Below the pieces are notes generated by a model. It made no database searches and had not been told where the DNA came from. It saw only the letters and a program-made list of their open reading frames with translations. DNA of 64,000 nt from Stephania yunnanensis (taxonomy: Eukaryota > Streptophyta > Magnoliopsida > Ranunculales > Menispermaceae). Positions 23,700 to 34,975 of this stretch are shown piece after piece. How positions within the stretch are numbered: the first letter of the stretch is position 1; every line of letters begins with the position of its first letter. Where the stretch lies: positions 47,751,818 through 47,815,817 of the forward strand of contig CM077582.1 in NCBI GenBank assembly GCA_039657365.1, in the 5' to 3' direction. The translations under genes were made by a program, and so were the position numbers.

Positions 23700-24893
23700 T
23701 CTACACATGTTTTAGTTGTTCCAATCCTTTTTATATGTTGTTAGTGAAGTGTCCATGAAACTCAAAAAATCTAATTTCAAATTCCAAAGAGCAATTAGCA
23801 CGCTAATTCAAGGACCTAACGTGCTAATCGTCCATGGCCATGATTACTTATTCACATTATTAGCGTGCTAATTCTATAATTATCGTGCTATTTTCACACA
23901 CCAGTCATCTCCTCTCTTCTTAGGTCTTCATCATCTCTAATGAATCTCCCACGATCCCTAGGTAAATTACATTACTTTCTTTATCAATTTGGGTGTTTTT
24001 ACTTCCTAGCCCTAGGACTGAACCACCATTATTGTCTCCATCCTTAAGTTTGTACACATGACTATGTGGACTACAACTTTTTGTTCCCTCATAGTCATGA
24101 TGGTGATGATGAGGTTCGCCATGACTTTTCAGCTCCACCACCTCCACAGTAGCAGTCACAGCATCAGTCGTAGCAATAGCACTAGCCTCCACACTATCTA
24201 ACATTTTATAGCGTTGTCCCTCCTTCTGAGATATCTTCATCGATGGCGTACCTCTCCGCGTTGTAAGGTTATATGCATGACCTCACAACCATCGACATCT
24301 ACCTTGAGCGTCAGGGTGATTGACTTCATCGCATAGAGGACCACCTACTGCCATCTTGGCCAGCGCGAGATGACCCTACCTCCAGTTCTAGGCTTCACAT
24401 ATCGTCTCATTAGGAGGATTATCTAGGCATAGCATAGTTAGGGGGAGCACTAGGCTCATCTATGTTAGTCTTCAGTGTTTTGATGTACATTTGCTATGTT
24501 GTGGATTCAGCTATTTAGGCCACAACTATGTTAATGTTCACTTTCAGCATTTAATATCATGAATTTTTTTTTGCGTATCTCTAAGTTACTATTATGATTT
24601 TGTTCATTGCCCTATATTGGTTGCATGTGAATCACTTTCATTGATATACCTGTTTATGTCTCGTAATCAACATGTAGTGAGGGGGAATCTTCCACCCACT
24701 GTGTTGTTGTTATATTCGTGGCTCATTTTCGATTACGCTTGTTATGAGGGGGGTTTGGCCCCACTTTTTGATGTTATTAAAAGGGGAGAAGTGTATGCAT
24801 TGAACTTAAGATTGTTTGAGAGTGGACTATGGATATGAATACACGGGAATTCCATTTTTGATTGTCAAGTTCACATTGTTTGTTATCATCGAA
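23700..24893 (+). other. C1 3' region between pol and LTR
   Basis: 1.2 kb, where SIRE1-type elements carry an env-like ORF. I could not read an env-like protein. It holds four more TTAGCGTGCTAA-type palindromes (23794-23890) and several G-runs resembling the polypurine tract (near 24440 and 24675). A 106-codon minus-strand ORF at 23920-24240 is His-rich and probably chance. Confidence 0.6.
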
Positions 24894-24894
24894 C

Positions 24895-24903
24895 AGGGGG
24901 AGA
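24895..24903 (+). promoter_or_regulatory. C1 polypurine tract
   Basis: AGGGGGAGA, one base before the 3' LTR start at 24905. Confidence 0.85.
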
Positions 24904-24904
24904 T

Positions 24905-26793
24905 TGTTAGACTAAGTGCTTAGTCACTTTTAATCCACCCGAGATTTTGATGAAAGCAAACAAAGTGAAAGTATACTAATAAGTTTATCAGGCGTATTTT
25001 AGTTAGTCAAAGTTTGTAGAATCTCACATCTCAAGTGTTTAAGCCATACAAGTTCAAAATTCGTCTATGCGAGGAAACGAAGTCGAAATGTCATATTACA
25101 TATTGTAACATTGATGTAAGGTACACAAGTTCATTTACGCAAGCCTAATGCATTAGTTCATGCATATCATGTTTTTGAAATCTCATTTCAAATTTCAAGT
25201 GATTATTTGGAGTTTTAAATGAAACTCACAACTTAAATCGGTCTTATAAGTTTAAACTATGTGAAACTATATTTTAATATTGACATTGCACTTTAAAAAC
25301 CATTATGAAAGTTTTTAGAAATGAAAAACATGTTTTGAAATGTTTTTGAAAAGAAAAACTGTGTATTTGCATAAAATCCCCTATGTAAGTTATGAAATCG
25401 AGATTCTCCATTTTTAGGTTTATGAAAACATCCAGACCACTTAAACGGGTTCTATGACCTTTAACAAACATGCAGAACATGATATAAGAGGTTTGGTGGG
25501 GTCCTGTATGCGATAAGGGGTCGCTAAATCTAGGGCCGAAAATATTTATTTTGAGGCCCCTAACATTTAGCGCACTTATAGTGATATTAGCATGCTAATT
25601 GTAGAGTTAGCGCGTTAATGTTCAGCATTAGCGCACTAGATTAGAGGACAAGCACGCTAGGTCCCAATATTAGGCTAATTGCCTTTCTGACTGCTTTTTT
25701 ATAAAATTGAAAATCACACTTTAATTTGAATAGATGATCAAATATGAGCCCTTAGATCTCTAGAACGGTAAAAAACTATTAAAAATGAATGTTGAATATT
25801 CTCAAACCACCTAGAACATTCTATTGTCTTGTCAAGCAAGAAAACCTTATTGCACTCATTGTTTTCAAAGAAGAAGCTTGGATTTTTTGTGTGCTATCAC
25901 TAGTAATCTTTCGAGGCAACTGAATCACTCTTGAAACTAGCGTTATTGAGGCATTCTAAAGCTTACAACATCGACTCCAGAACTGATTTTCAAATCACTC
26001 TCTCGGGGTTGTAACAAAGTCCGATTTCTTAGGTTTTCTTGTGCTTAAATTTCATATTTTATGTGCTTGACTTGTGGAAATCATTTGTCGTGTTCTTAAA
26101 CAAATTGTCTTTTGTTTTACACTTAAACTTAATTTACTAAACCCTTGGACTGGTTTGGACAAGAGTTTACGTTTAAACTTAATTTTTATCAAACTTCTTG
26201 TTCTTTGGATTTGAAACCATATTTTTTTAATCCATTCGTTTGTAACGGTTTCATATTTAAGATTTGCACAAAATCAATTATACACATGCATTTCTCATTT
26301 GTTCTCACACTTGCATGCATTAGAGTGGTTAGGCTCAAGGAGGTTGGATTGTATTTGAATTTGGTGCCGCTTTACTTTGTAAAGTGAATTTGATTATTTT
26401 CATCTATTCTTTGTAAGTGGTTGATTGTAAGACTTAGTGAGATCTAAGTCGAAGGGAAGACCTAGTTGAGGCTAGGCACAAACCCTAGTTGCGGCTAGGT
26501 AGGAAGTCCAAATTTGTGATTAGGCATTTTAGACTTGTATGCTTAGGTTGTAACACTTATTAGCAATATAAGTGGGGGTTTAAAAATCCTAACAGTAGAT
26601 GTTAGGTAGTGGATGTAGATAATTGGATCGAACCTCTATAAATGGCATCGTTTTTCCATCTCTTCTATCCCTTTCATCTTGCATTGCATTCATACTCACA
26701 TTTGAGTAAGCATATAACATCTTTATTGTTGAATTATTTTAAAAGGCGATACCTTCTTGATACACATAATTCACCCCCTTGGGTGAGGTTTCA
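24905..26793 (+). repeat. C1 3' LTR
   Basis: 1,889 bp, TGTTAGACTAAG...GTGAGGTTTCA, homologous end to end with 17169-19035 but visibly diverged, so the insertion is not recent. Palindrome cluster near 25570-25680. Confidence 0.93.
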
Positions 26794-26798
26794 GAAGA

Positions 26799-27592
26799 TG
26801 AAGCTCTTTAGCTAGTAATAGGTTTGCTTTCATATATTGTTGAGGTTTTCTTTAATAATAGTAATAGTGTTTTTCAGTTCTCTACCTTTATGTTATTGTT
26901 TTTAATGATGTCTCAATGGTAATTTAGAGTTTATAAGTTTATTAAAAATCTTTAGGTGTAAACCCATTGACTTATTATTAATCAGGTTAAGTTCGTGATA
27001 CCAACATGGTTGAGAAATGGCAATCATCTAAAATGAGAAATTTGACACGCTTGTTGTTCTAGGAGAATAACATCAAGAACTAGGATAACTCTTGAGAGCG
27101 GTTGCTCAAGGTTATCTAAAGGTAGGTGTTCCCACATAGCTGTTAATGCAACTCACTAGCTAAATCTTGAGAGCGGTTGCCCAAGGTTATATGCTGGAGT
27201 AAGAGAAGTATTTAGAGAGCGGTTGCCTTATCTATCGAGAATAAGGGAACTAGGGTGTTGATGACCCCTAAAACTTTAGCCTTTTTAGGGAAACTATTTT
27301 AAAACCCATATTTCAAAACTAATGATGCAAGACATGGAAACAACATAGGGATAGATTATGGATTCCTAGACTTAGGTATGCTTTACTATTTCTAATTTTC
27401 AATTATTTACTTTCTTTATGTAGTAGACCTTTAATATAAAACTCTTTCAACCCCCCTCCAGATTTAATTTTCTGTTTGTTGAACTCAGTTTGACTCAATC
27501 ACGTAGATTTGACCTCGCATTTACCAGTATTACACCCAAGTGGGATTGGTAACCTTTAACAGGCTATATTAGACACGCACAACACATGATCA
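26799..27592 (+). repeat. G3 5' LTR, piece c (R-U5 side)
   Basis: Resumes after C1 with TGAAGCTCTTTAGC, matching 31693 onward, and ends ACACATGATCA. It carries three stem-loop repeats around AGAGCGGTTGC (27091, 27166, 27212). The assembled LTR is about 1.35 kb. Confidence 0.9.
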
Positions 27593-27597
27593 AATTT

Positions 27598-27620
27598 TAG
27601 CGCCTTTACCGGGGATTCGA
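27598..27620 (+). promoter_or_regulatory. G3 primer-binding site, tRNA-Asp
   Basis: TAGCGCC, TTTACC and GGGGATTCGA in succession, a near match to the complement of the tRNA-Asp 3' end, six bases after the LTR. Confidence 0.85.
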
Positions 27621-27808
27621 TTCCAAATTGAGTTTAACTTTTATTTTCTCTTTCTTTTTGTTTTGTTCCCTGAGTCTACTAGTTTATGCATGGTAAGATA
27701 ACTCCATGTAAATCGACAGTTCACTGTTACCTTTCGATTTAGAAATCAACATAACATACCAGAGGTTGGCTAGGGAAGCTATAAACAAAAAGTCGAAATT
27801 TCCCCAAC

Positions 27809-28717
27809 CTACTATGGCTAGCGATGCGCACCATGTAGGTGGTGCTCGCTAGTTTAACATGGTGTGCATCAATGAAGATCTCCAAATTCTTCTTGCAAAA
27901 AACCTCATATGCATAAACTTTCCATCGAACAACGAAGCTTTAGAGCTTAAGTCCAACTTTATTCACCTCCTGTCCACCTTCCATGGCATGGAGAGTGCAG
28001 ACCCGACGACATTCATAAAGGGATTTTAGACAAGTTGCTAGTCTATGAAAGCTCTGCGAAGGGAAGAGAATTAAATTTTAGGGCTTTCCCATTTTGCTTA
28101 AAGGATAAGGCCATACAATGGCTCTTTCATCTTCACCCTGGCTGCATTAACTCATGGCACGTCTTGATACATGAGTTCCTCAGGGAATATTTCCCTAATA
28201 ATAAGGTAGACCAACTCATCTTTGTGATATGCAGTATTAAGACGAAGACCTTTGAATCTTTTGATGATTATTGGGACTACTATAAGCGCTTAATTGCAAA
28301 TTGTCAGCAACATTACCAAACTGATAGGGCCATTTTTCAGTTCTTCTACGTCGGCATGTCCCCTTTAGAGATGCATATGATTGATAGTGCTTGAGGTGGT
28401 CACATTGTTACAAAACCCCTACGTACACAGTGCAACAATCCCGATTATACAGGGATATTAGTGCTGATACGCGCCAAAGTCAATCAGTTGGAGCTACATC
28501 TAGCTCCACTGGTAAGAGAATTGATTAGTTGATTTCCCTGGTGGAACATCTCCATAGAAATGGCCAAGCGCATGATAAATCTTATGGACTCTACTCAACC
28601 ACAAGTTATGCGAATTATGAATGTCCTACTCTATTTAAGGACCATCAACACGTCAATATTATAAGTAACCAATTCCAACGGCAAACTCGAGCATTCTTTG
28701 AAAATACCTACAATTAA
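27809..28717 (+). pseudogene. G3 gag
   Basis: Coding similarity starts at about 27809 (MASDAHHVGG). The block NFIHLLSTFHGMESADPTTF runs into the core ORF 28035-28394 after stops and a frameshift near 28030. The core has RAFPFCLKDKAIQWLFHL, then REYFPNNKVDQL, ICSIKTKTFESF and FYVGMSPLEMHMID, the standard plant retrotransposon gag domain. A TGA ends it at 28392-28394. 28529-28717 includes ECPTLF, a remnant of the Cys-containing region seen in plant gag-protease elements. No protease triad follows. Confidence 0.87.
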
Positions 28718-29190
28718 GCAACAACGAGGAACAACCCTAACTTCGGTTTTGGGACTCGAAATCAAAACTAATATATCCTAAGCCCTAAGAGGACAACCGT
28801 TACCTAAACCACTGTCTAATAATTCCTCGCTGGAGGACATGATTAAATATCTAGTGGCTCAGTAGAGCTTATTCACTCGAGATGTCACCTTGTTCTAGGT
28901 GAACACTAAGAAAGCTCTTAATGACACTAATACCACGGTCCACAACATGGAAGTCCAGATAGGTCAAATTGCACAATGACTGGGTTGACTTATGAAGAGG
29001 GGTAAGTTTCCATCGCAACCCTACCCTAATTTGAATATGAGTATTAACCCATCAAACGCCTAAATGGACACTATTGTTCATAACAGCGTCGCCTAAAAAA
29101 ATGAGATTAATGAAACCATCACCATAGAAAAGACCAAATTAGGATGTGATCGACCCAAACCCCAGGGAAGTCCCATAAACATCCTGCTTA

Positions 29191-29651
29191 AATGTGATGA
29201 TTATGAGGAAGTAAGTATCCATTGCCCTATAAGTGGACTCTATCTAAAGAATGTAGGTGTGATTACATTGAGAGGTGTTGAAGAAGATGAGTATAGGTCT
29301 GAATCGGATGAATAAGTTAAGATTTCTCCATCAAAGTCAGAAATTATTATTGTAGCAGTTCATAGAGAAGAAGTCGATAAGAAAATTGAAGTCACTTTGG
29401 AAAGGTCAAAGAAGCAAGAAGAGTAGATCAAGGAAGATCAACCTCTCATTTTGGTAAAGCCACCCAATCTACTAGAAATACTGGTTGAGTTTGAAACAAG
29501 GGTGGAAGAGAAAGGGAATTTGGAAATCTTATGTATTGATGACACTTTCATTTTTGATGGTCAAGATAAAATAGAATCTCTTCTAATGGAGGACCCATAT
29601 GAACTAGAAACCATAAAATGCACCATGTATATCATATTACCCAAGACATAA
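29191..29651 (+). pseudogene. G3 acidic Lys/Glu-rich module
   Basis: The frame encodes VTLERSKKQEE, a stop at 29426, then QPLILVKPPNLLEILVEFET and VEEKGNLEIL. G4 carries the same module (VTFERSIEPRKEKKEDQ, LVLVRPPTLAFIRVEF). It lies after gag at the position where protease is expected in longer relatives. The function is not recognised. Conservation in two different elements suggests it was a real part of the polyprotein. Confidence 0.7.
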
Positions 29652-31208
29652 GGGAAGCCATTTGTTCGCGACTTCTATGAATTAGTGGGTGTCACGTGAT
29701 CTTTCATACCAAGTTGGGCCATGGACTTTAAACACCGACGCTACTAGGAAGCAACCCAAAGGTAAAGTTGTTTTTAGGATTTAATTTATGTTTTTAATTT
29801 AGTTTTTATATCGTCTTGTTTTTGTCTAATCATGCTTGAAACTTTTATCAACCTCTTAATGTTATATATCCATCTATTTCCACTATTATTCTATGTTTTG
29901 GTATACCCAAGCTTAATTCTGAACCTTGAGAAAAATGTTCAAAATAGGTTTGGGGGTGTTTAGGTAAATGGACTGTTGGATGGAATATTTAGTAGAAGAC
30001 TCGCAGGTATGATCTTAAAAAATTTCAAATTTTTGTCACTTTAGTGGATTCACGATGGCTTGTTTTCCTTTTCTTTCCATCTCTTATCTTCCATCTCATC
30101 CATTCCGTTTAGAAATTTATACAATTAGCATGCATGCATTAGTAATTTAGTAGTTTAATATTTAGTAGAGTCATACCCATAATTAAAATTTTGCTTTCGA
30201 TTGAGGATGTATAGTAACTTGGTTAAATTTTTTACCTTTTGACTCAAAAGAAGTAGAAGAGCTTTTTTACCTTCTTGACAACATAAATACAAACTTGGAG
30301 TAGGAATGAATCACGTCTTGAGACCAAAGTAGGTAGGTGGTTTAGTCATTTTTGGGGGAAAGTTCAAATATCTAGGATTCTTAAAACTAAAACAAAACCA
30401 CTTGGAGTATATTACTAATGATTTGACACTTTTAAGGGGAATAAGTAAGCATCTTTGTTTTAACTTCATAAAGGCTTTAATGAGACTTGTATTGGGAGAT
30501 TACCTTAATTATAGCAAAGTGAGAAGTGCTAACAAGAGTTTTCAAAAATACAAAAATAGAGACTCCCACAGGTTCTGCAGGAAATGTAGCAAGGAACCTA
30601 GTGGTTGGAAAAGTAATGAAAAATCAGTATTTGTAGGAAATGGAGGAGCGACCATAAAATAATAAAAGGGAAAACAAATAAGGTAATATGCATAGAAAAA
30701 GAAAGGCAAAAGTATTTATCAACAAACCTATGAAAAAGATTTAGCTCGAGTGCTCAAAAGTTAGATTAAGGGAGTTTTTTCGATGTTTGTTCATAATAGC
30801 CTATTTTTCAAAACAATCCCTATGGACTCTTTTAAGTGCAAAAGTTTAGAAATGGTGATTAAAAGTGTGATAGAACAATCCACTCGAATTCATAAAATTT
30901 AGAGATCACTTGAACCTACTACTTTAATGGAAAGACCCATAAAACTTATAAGTAGTTAATATAAATGGTTTTGAACTAATTTGGGTCTTAAAAGTTGTTG
31001 TCTTGAGAGGTAACCAAGTTTGAGTATTCAAACCAGCTTTCCAAAATTTTGAGTCTCTTGTTAATTAGATTGATCAAAGTTTAGTTGAAAGAAATCCATT
31101 GTTTTGTGAAATGGGTGAAAAGTCTTAATAATAGGATCACTCAATGTTGAAATATGTTTTTAATCATCGTAGTCAAGTTTCCCTTTGCCCTGGTCGTGCA
31201 AAGTTCTA
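29652..31208 (+). other. G3 3' non-coding region with conserved blocks
   Basis: Contains a motif near 29737-29759 (CGCTACTAGGAAGCAACCCA) related to hairpins in G4 and G5, a stretch with TTTGGGGGTGTTTAGGTAAA at 29947, an 86-codon ORF at 30402-30662 that resembles G5 52604-52786, and a block with CTCGAGTGCT at 30745. The rest is AT-rich and unassigned. Confidence 0.65.
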
Positions 31209-31222
31209 AGTTTGGGGCTATT
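31209..31222 (+). promoter_or_regulatory. G3 polypurine tract
   Basis: AGTTTGGGGCTATT, directly before the LTR start TGATGAGCC. Similar purine tracts precede the 3' LTRs of L1 and G5. Confidence 0.8.
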
Positions 31223-32473
31223 TGATGAGCCTTTATTTATGCACTTTTATATAAGTATTTTATCATGAAAATGAGACTTAAACCTTTCTTTTATGGTCTT
31301 AAACACTTACTTTTGAGTTTTAAAGGTCCTTACAAGGAATATGAGTGTTTTGGACAATTTCGAGGGCAAAGTCAAGCTTAAATAAAAAACGTTAGTTGGA
31401 GAAGTGAAGGAAAATACACACAAGGCGCCAAAATACACACATAACACAATATTTTGTACTGATGACGTCATACATGGCGTTAGACTTGAATTTTACCAAC
31501 TTACTCCATCGACTTGCTATTTTCATCCCGTACTACTCCTAAACTTGCCCTTTATAACCACGATGTCAATGATGGTGCCAAACTCATAAAATAGAAGTTT
31601 TGAGACTTTTTAGAAGGTTCATATTCTGGGAGATGCTATTCAAAGTTTAAGATGTGTATCTTTATGTTATTATTTTAATACTTAGGTCGAGGATGAAGCT
31701 CTCTAGCCAATAGTAGGCATGTCTTGTTGAAGTTTTCTTCAATAATAGTATTTTGTTTTAGTTGTGTATCTTTATGTTATTATTTTTAATGATGTCGCAA
31801 TGGTAATTCAGAGTTTGTAAGTTCATTGTAAATCTCTTGGCGTAAACCCATTAGCCTGTTATCAATCAAGTTAAGTCTTTGATACCAACTAAGTTGATAA
31901 ATGGCAATCACCTAGAACAAGAAACCTAACACACTTGTTGTTATAAGTGAATAACATTGAGAACTAAGTTAAATCTTGAAAGAGGTTGGCCAAGGTCATC
32001 TAGGGGTAGGTGTTCCCACCGAGCTGTTAATGATGCTCACATACTAAATCTTGAGAACGGTTGCTAAGGTTGAATGGTAGAGTAAGAGAATTATTTAAAG
32101 AGCAGTTTCCCTATCTATCAAAAATAGGGGAACTAGGGTATGGGTGACCCCAACACCTATAGTCTATCCAGGGAAACTTTTTTAAACCCATCTTTAAAAA
32201 TTAATGATGCAAGACATGGAAACAATATTGGGCTAGATTGTGGATTCCTAGACTTATGTATGCTTTACTATTTATGATTTTTAATTATTTACTTGATCGT
32301 TTAATAGACCTTAATGATAAAACTCTTTAAAAAACCTTTTACATTTACTTTTTTGTTTGTTGAAGTCAGTTTGATTGAATCCTATAGATTTGACCCAGTA
32401 GTTACCATTACAACACCCAAGTGGGATTGTTAACCTTTTATGGGTTATATTCGACATGCACGACACGTGATCA
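31223..32473 (+). repeat. G3 3' LTR
   Basis: 1,251 bp, TGATGAGCC...CACGTGATCA. It lacks the segment with the 5' LTR TATA box. In its place is a second copy of TGTATCTTTATGTTATTAT (31655 on, also at 31765). Confidence 0.93.
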
Positions 32474-32478
32474 CAAAT
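32474..32478. repeat. G3 target-site duplication, right copy
   Basis: CAAAT directly after the 3' LTR, identical to 6077-6081. Confidence 0.92.
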
Positions 32479-34290
32479 TTCTTTGACATCTAATCTTGAC
32501 TTTGAATTGTCCTTATTTTTCCTAAGGAAACTTATAATGCTATTGAAAATGTTGTCAAACAATTTTTTTTTCAAAGTACATGACATCCAAGTTGTGCTTA
32601 ACGAGATTTGTTTTCCAATACAGGAGGTCCCAATATATGCTTATTTTTCTCCTCCATGGATTTCTTACAAATTTTCCTTATTCACCTCGCTCAATTCTAC
32701 GTCTGTTACTTTCATCAAGCCTAACCTTTCGATTTCGTGTAATATTTGTTCACCTGACTTACTAAGTGGTGGGTTTTTTCTGACATGTTTCTCTACGTCG
32801 AAACATGTTCTTATCCTTCCTTAATCTGTCGCCTCGCAAAAGAAATTGACGTTGACAATCGAACCAAGAAGTTTTTCCATCATGTATCAAATCATCTGCA
32901 TAATACGGACATACCTTCTTGTCGTATGTGCTCTAACCGAACAAAATATAATATTCAAGGAAGTTTCTTACAGTCCATATAAGAGCAACTCGCATTAGGA
33001 AGTTTGTTTTCATATAAATGTCGTAGGTAATAACGCCATGATGCCACAAGTCTTGCAACTCCTTCATTAATAGTTCTAAAAAGATGTAAATTTGATTTTT
33101 AGGATTGCTTAGACCAGGAATGGTGACCGTTAAAAACTTAAAATCTTTCTTCATGCACATTGATGGAGTTAGGTTGTAATGCGTTAATATGACTAGTCAG
33201 GATGAGTATTATTTCTCCGACTGTCTGAAAAACGGAAACCATCCGCGTACAATCCCAAACGAATATTGCGAGTCTCAGCACTAAAATCGACATTAACATT
33301 ATTGAAATGTGTCAATGCGATAGAATCGGAATAATGTTGCATTGTAATGATGCCTAAGACGTGCTCTCTGAGCCACCACATGCGCATCCATGTTGAATCG
33401 GACACGAAAAAACGCTGTTGTCGAGGTGCTAAAAGGAAAATAATACATTTTTTGCTGCAAATTGTTGCTCTCTCCCTAACAATGATGTTACTCATCATAC
33501 CTTAATTCGCCGCAAAACTTGAAAGTCGTTAACTCTGAACTTTTTCCCTAGTAAATCATTCATGAAGATACGCAAAAATTGATTGTTCAACGTGTAGGCT
33601 TAATCCTTGCTTAAATAGTTTTATGCTATAAAAGTTATTGACCAAACAATTTTCACTGGGCACAAAATCTTTTGCAAATTATCGAAAATCATTATAGGCC
33701 ATTTTCGATATGTAATGCTTTGATTGGGGCTTTAGAATTCGCACCATTACCGATAATTTGGTCATGATTTTACACCCGATCCACACTGGCTCATTTGTGG
33801 CTTCGATCATCTCATACTATTTTTGTGATTGTAGATTTGGAGGCTCTTTAATAGGAGTCTAATTTAAACTTATACCCGTCAAATTCTACACCATTTTGCA
33901 ATATGATGTAAAATTATTGACTCCATGTGCATCTTCATGGTCATCGTCTCTTATCACTTTACTATGTTCTTCGTAAATATTACGATGAGTGTAAACTTGT
34001 TCCTCTTCTCCATGTTCAGTTCAACATTGATATCGCAGAACGAAACCTGTACATCGTAGATGATATTTCACAGTGTCGAGATCATGGTAAGCATGATTAT
34101 GACACTTGGTATGACTGCAAGAACACTGAATCTTACCCTTAGTGAAGAATGTCATGCAGTGCCTCTTAGAGAATGCTATGAACTCGCTTACGCGGTTCAT
34201 AAACTCGTGTCGGGTGTACCCATTTTCGATACAGTTATACATATGTTCTCGATTAGTAGTAGACATCTTGATCGATTCCAAGTTTTTAAT
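32479..34290 (-). pseudogene. T1 TNP2 transposase, N-terminal half
   Basis: 34281-34021 is the transposase-associated domain (NCIENGYTRHEFMNRVSEFI, then a Cys/His cluster GKIQCSCSHTKCHNH and LDTVKYHL). 33498-33193 encodes part of the TNP2 core with TRNIRLGLYADGF. 33160-32933 continues with TIPGLSNPKNQI, LMKELQDLWHHGV and FLMRVALIWTV. 32586-32479 has a block ending NKDNSKSRLDVKEI, where G3 entered. Stops and frameshifts lie between these blocks. Coding sense continues at 6081 in the same direction. Confidence 0.87.
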
Positions 34291-34920
34291 GAATTAATAT
34301 ACACATTCGAATAAATCTTGAATTCTCATTCATGACAACATCATTCCATATATAGCTAGGTACAATTATACAGTTTTAGTATTGTATTTTATCAGGTTGT
34401 AATTTTCACGAAATTTAATGTTGTCGCGTACTAGCAAATTAATATTGTGTCAAACACTAGTTGATTATATATAGAATAGAAAAATAGATTGAGTAATCTA
34501 TAAAATTTGGTAATTTGTCAATGTTGACAATCCAAAAAGTAATTATTAAATTGTATCACATTATCACAATTAATTCAAACACTAATTGATTATACCTTTA
34601 ATTAACTATCGTACCTATTCACGAATATTTCAATTTTAATTTAATCTCCTAATTGACATGATATAATTAAGGTCGATCAACATTAAACAACATTACATAC
34701 AATTTTAATATAATCACCTTATTCTCGCTATAGTGATTTTTCACATAAAACAACGTACAATATAGTACACAATAAATTGAACAACATGACATACAATTGT
34801 AAAAAATAAATAAATCAATATCATAAATCATCAACAAAAAGCAACAATAATTATACATTGCGCGTAACTTCATTAAAAACATGTATACATATCAATTTAA
34901 ATTAAAAACAGCCAACATCA

Positions 34921-34975
<55 letters not shown>

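Larger units (their letters stand above)
17169..26793 (+). mobile_element. C1: Ty1/copia element with 1.9-kb LTRs
   Basis: 9,625 bp. LTRs 17169-19035 and 24905-26793, PBS 19038, gag, protease, integrase, RT and RNase H in copia order, an unassigned 1.2-kb 3' region and a polypurine tract. The target duplication is GAGGA (17164-17168) against GAAGA (26794-26798), one mismatch. Long LTRs and extra sequence between RNase H and the 3' LTR recall the SIRE1/Maximus lineage (inference). Both catalytic centres examined are mutated. It sits in the 5' LTR of G3. Confidence 0.93.

Noticed and set aside
23920..24240. 106-codon minus-strand ORF in the env position of C1
   Set aside because: It is antisense to the element, has a His-rich low-complexity patch and no transmembrane or coiled-coil pattern.
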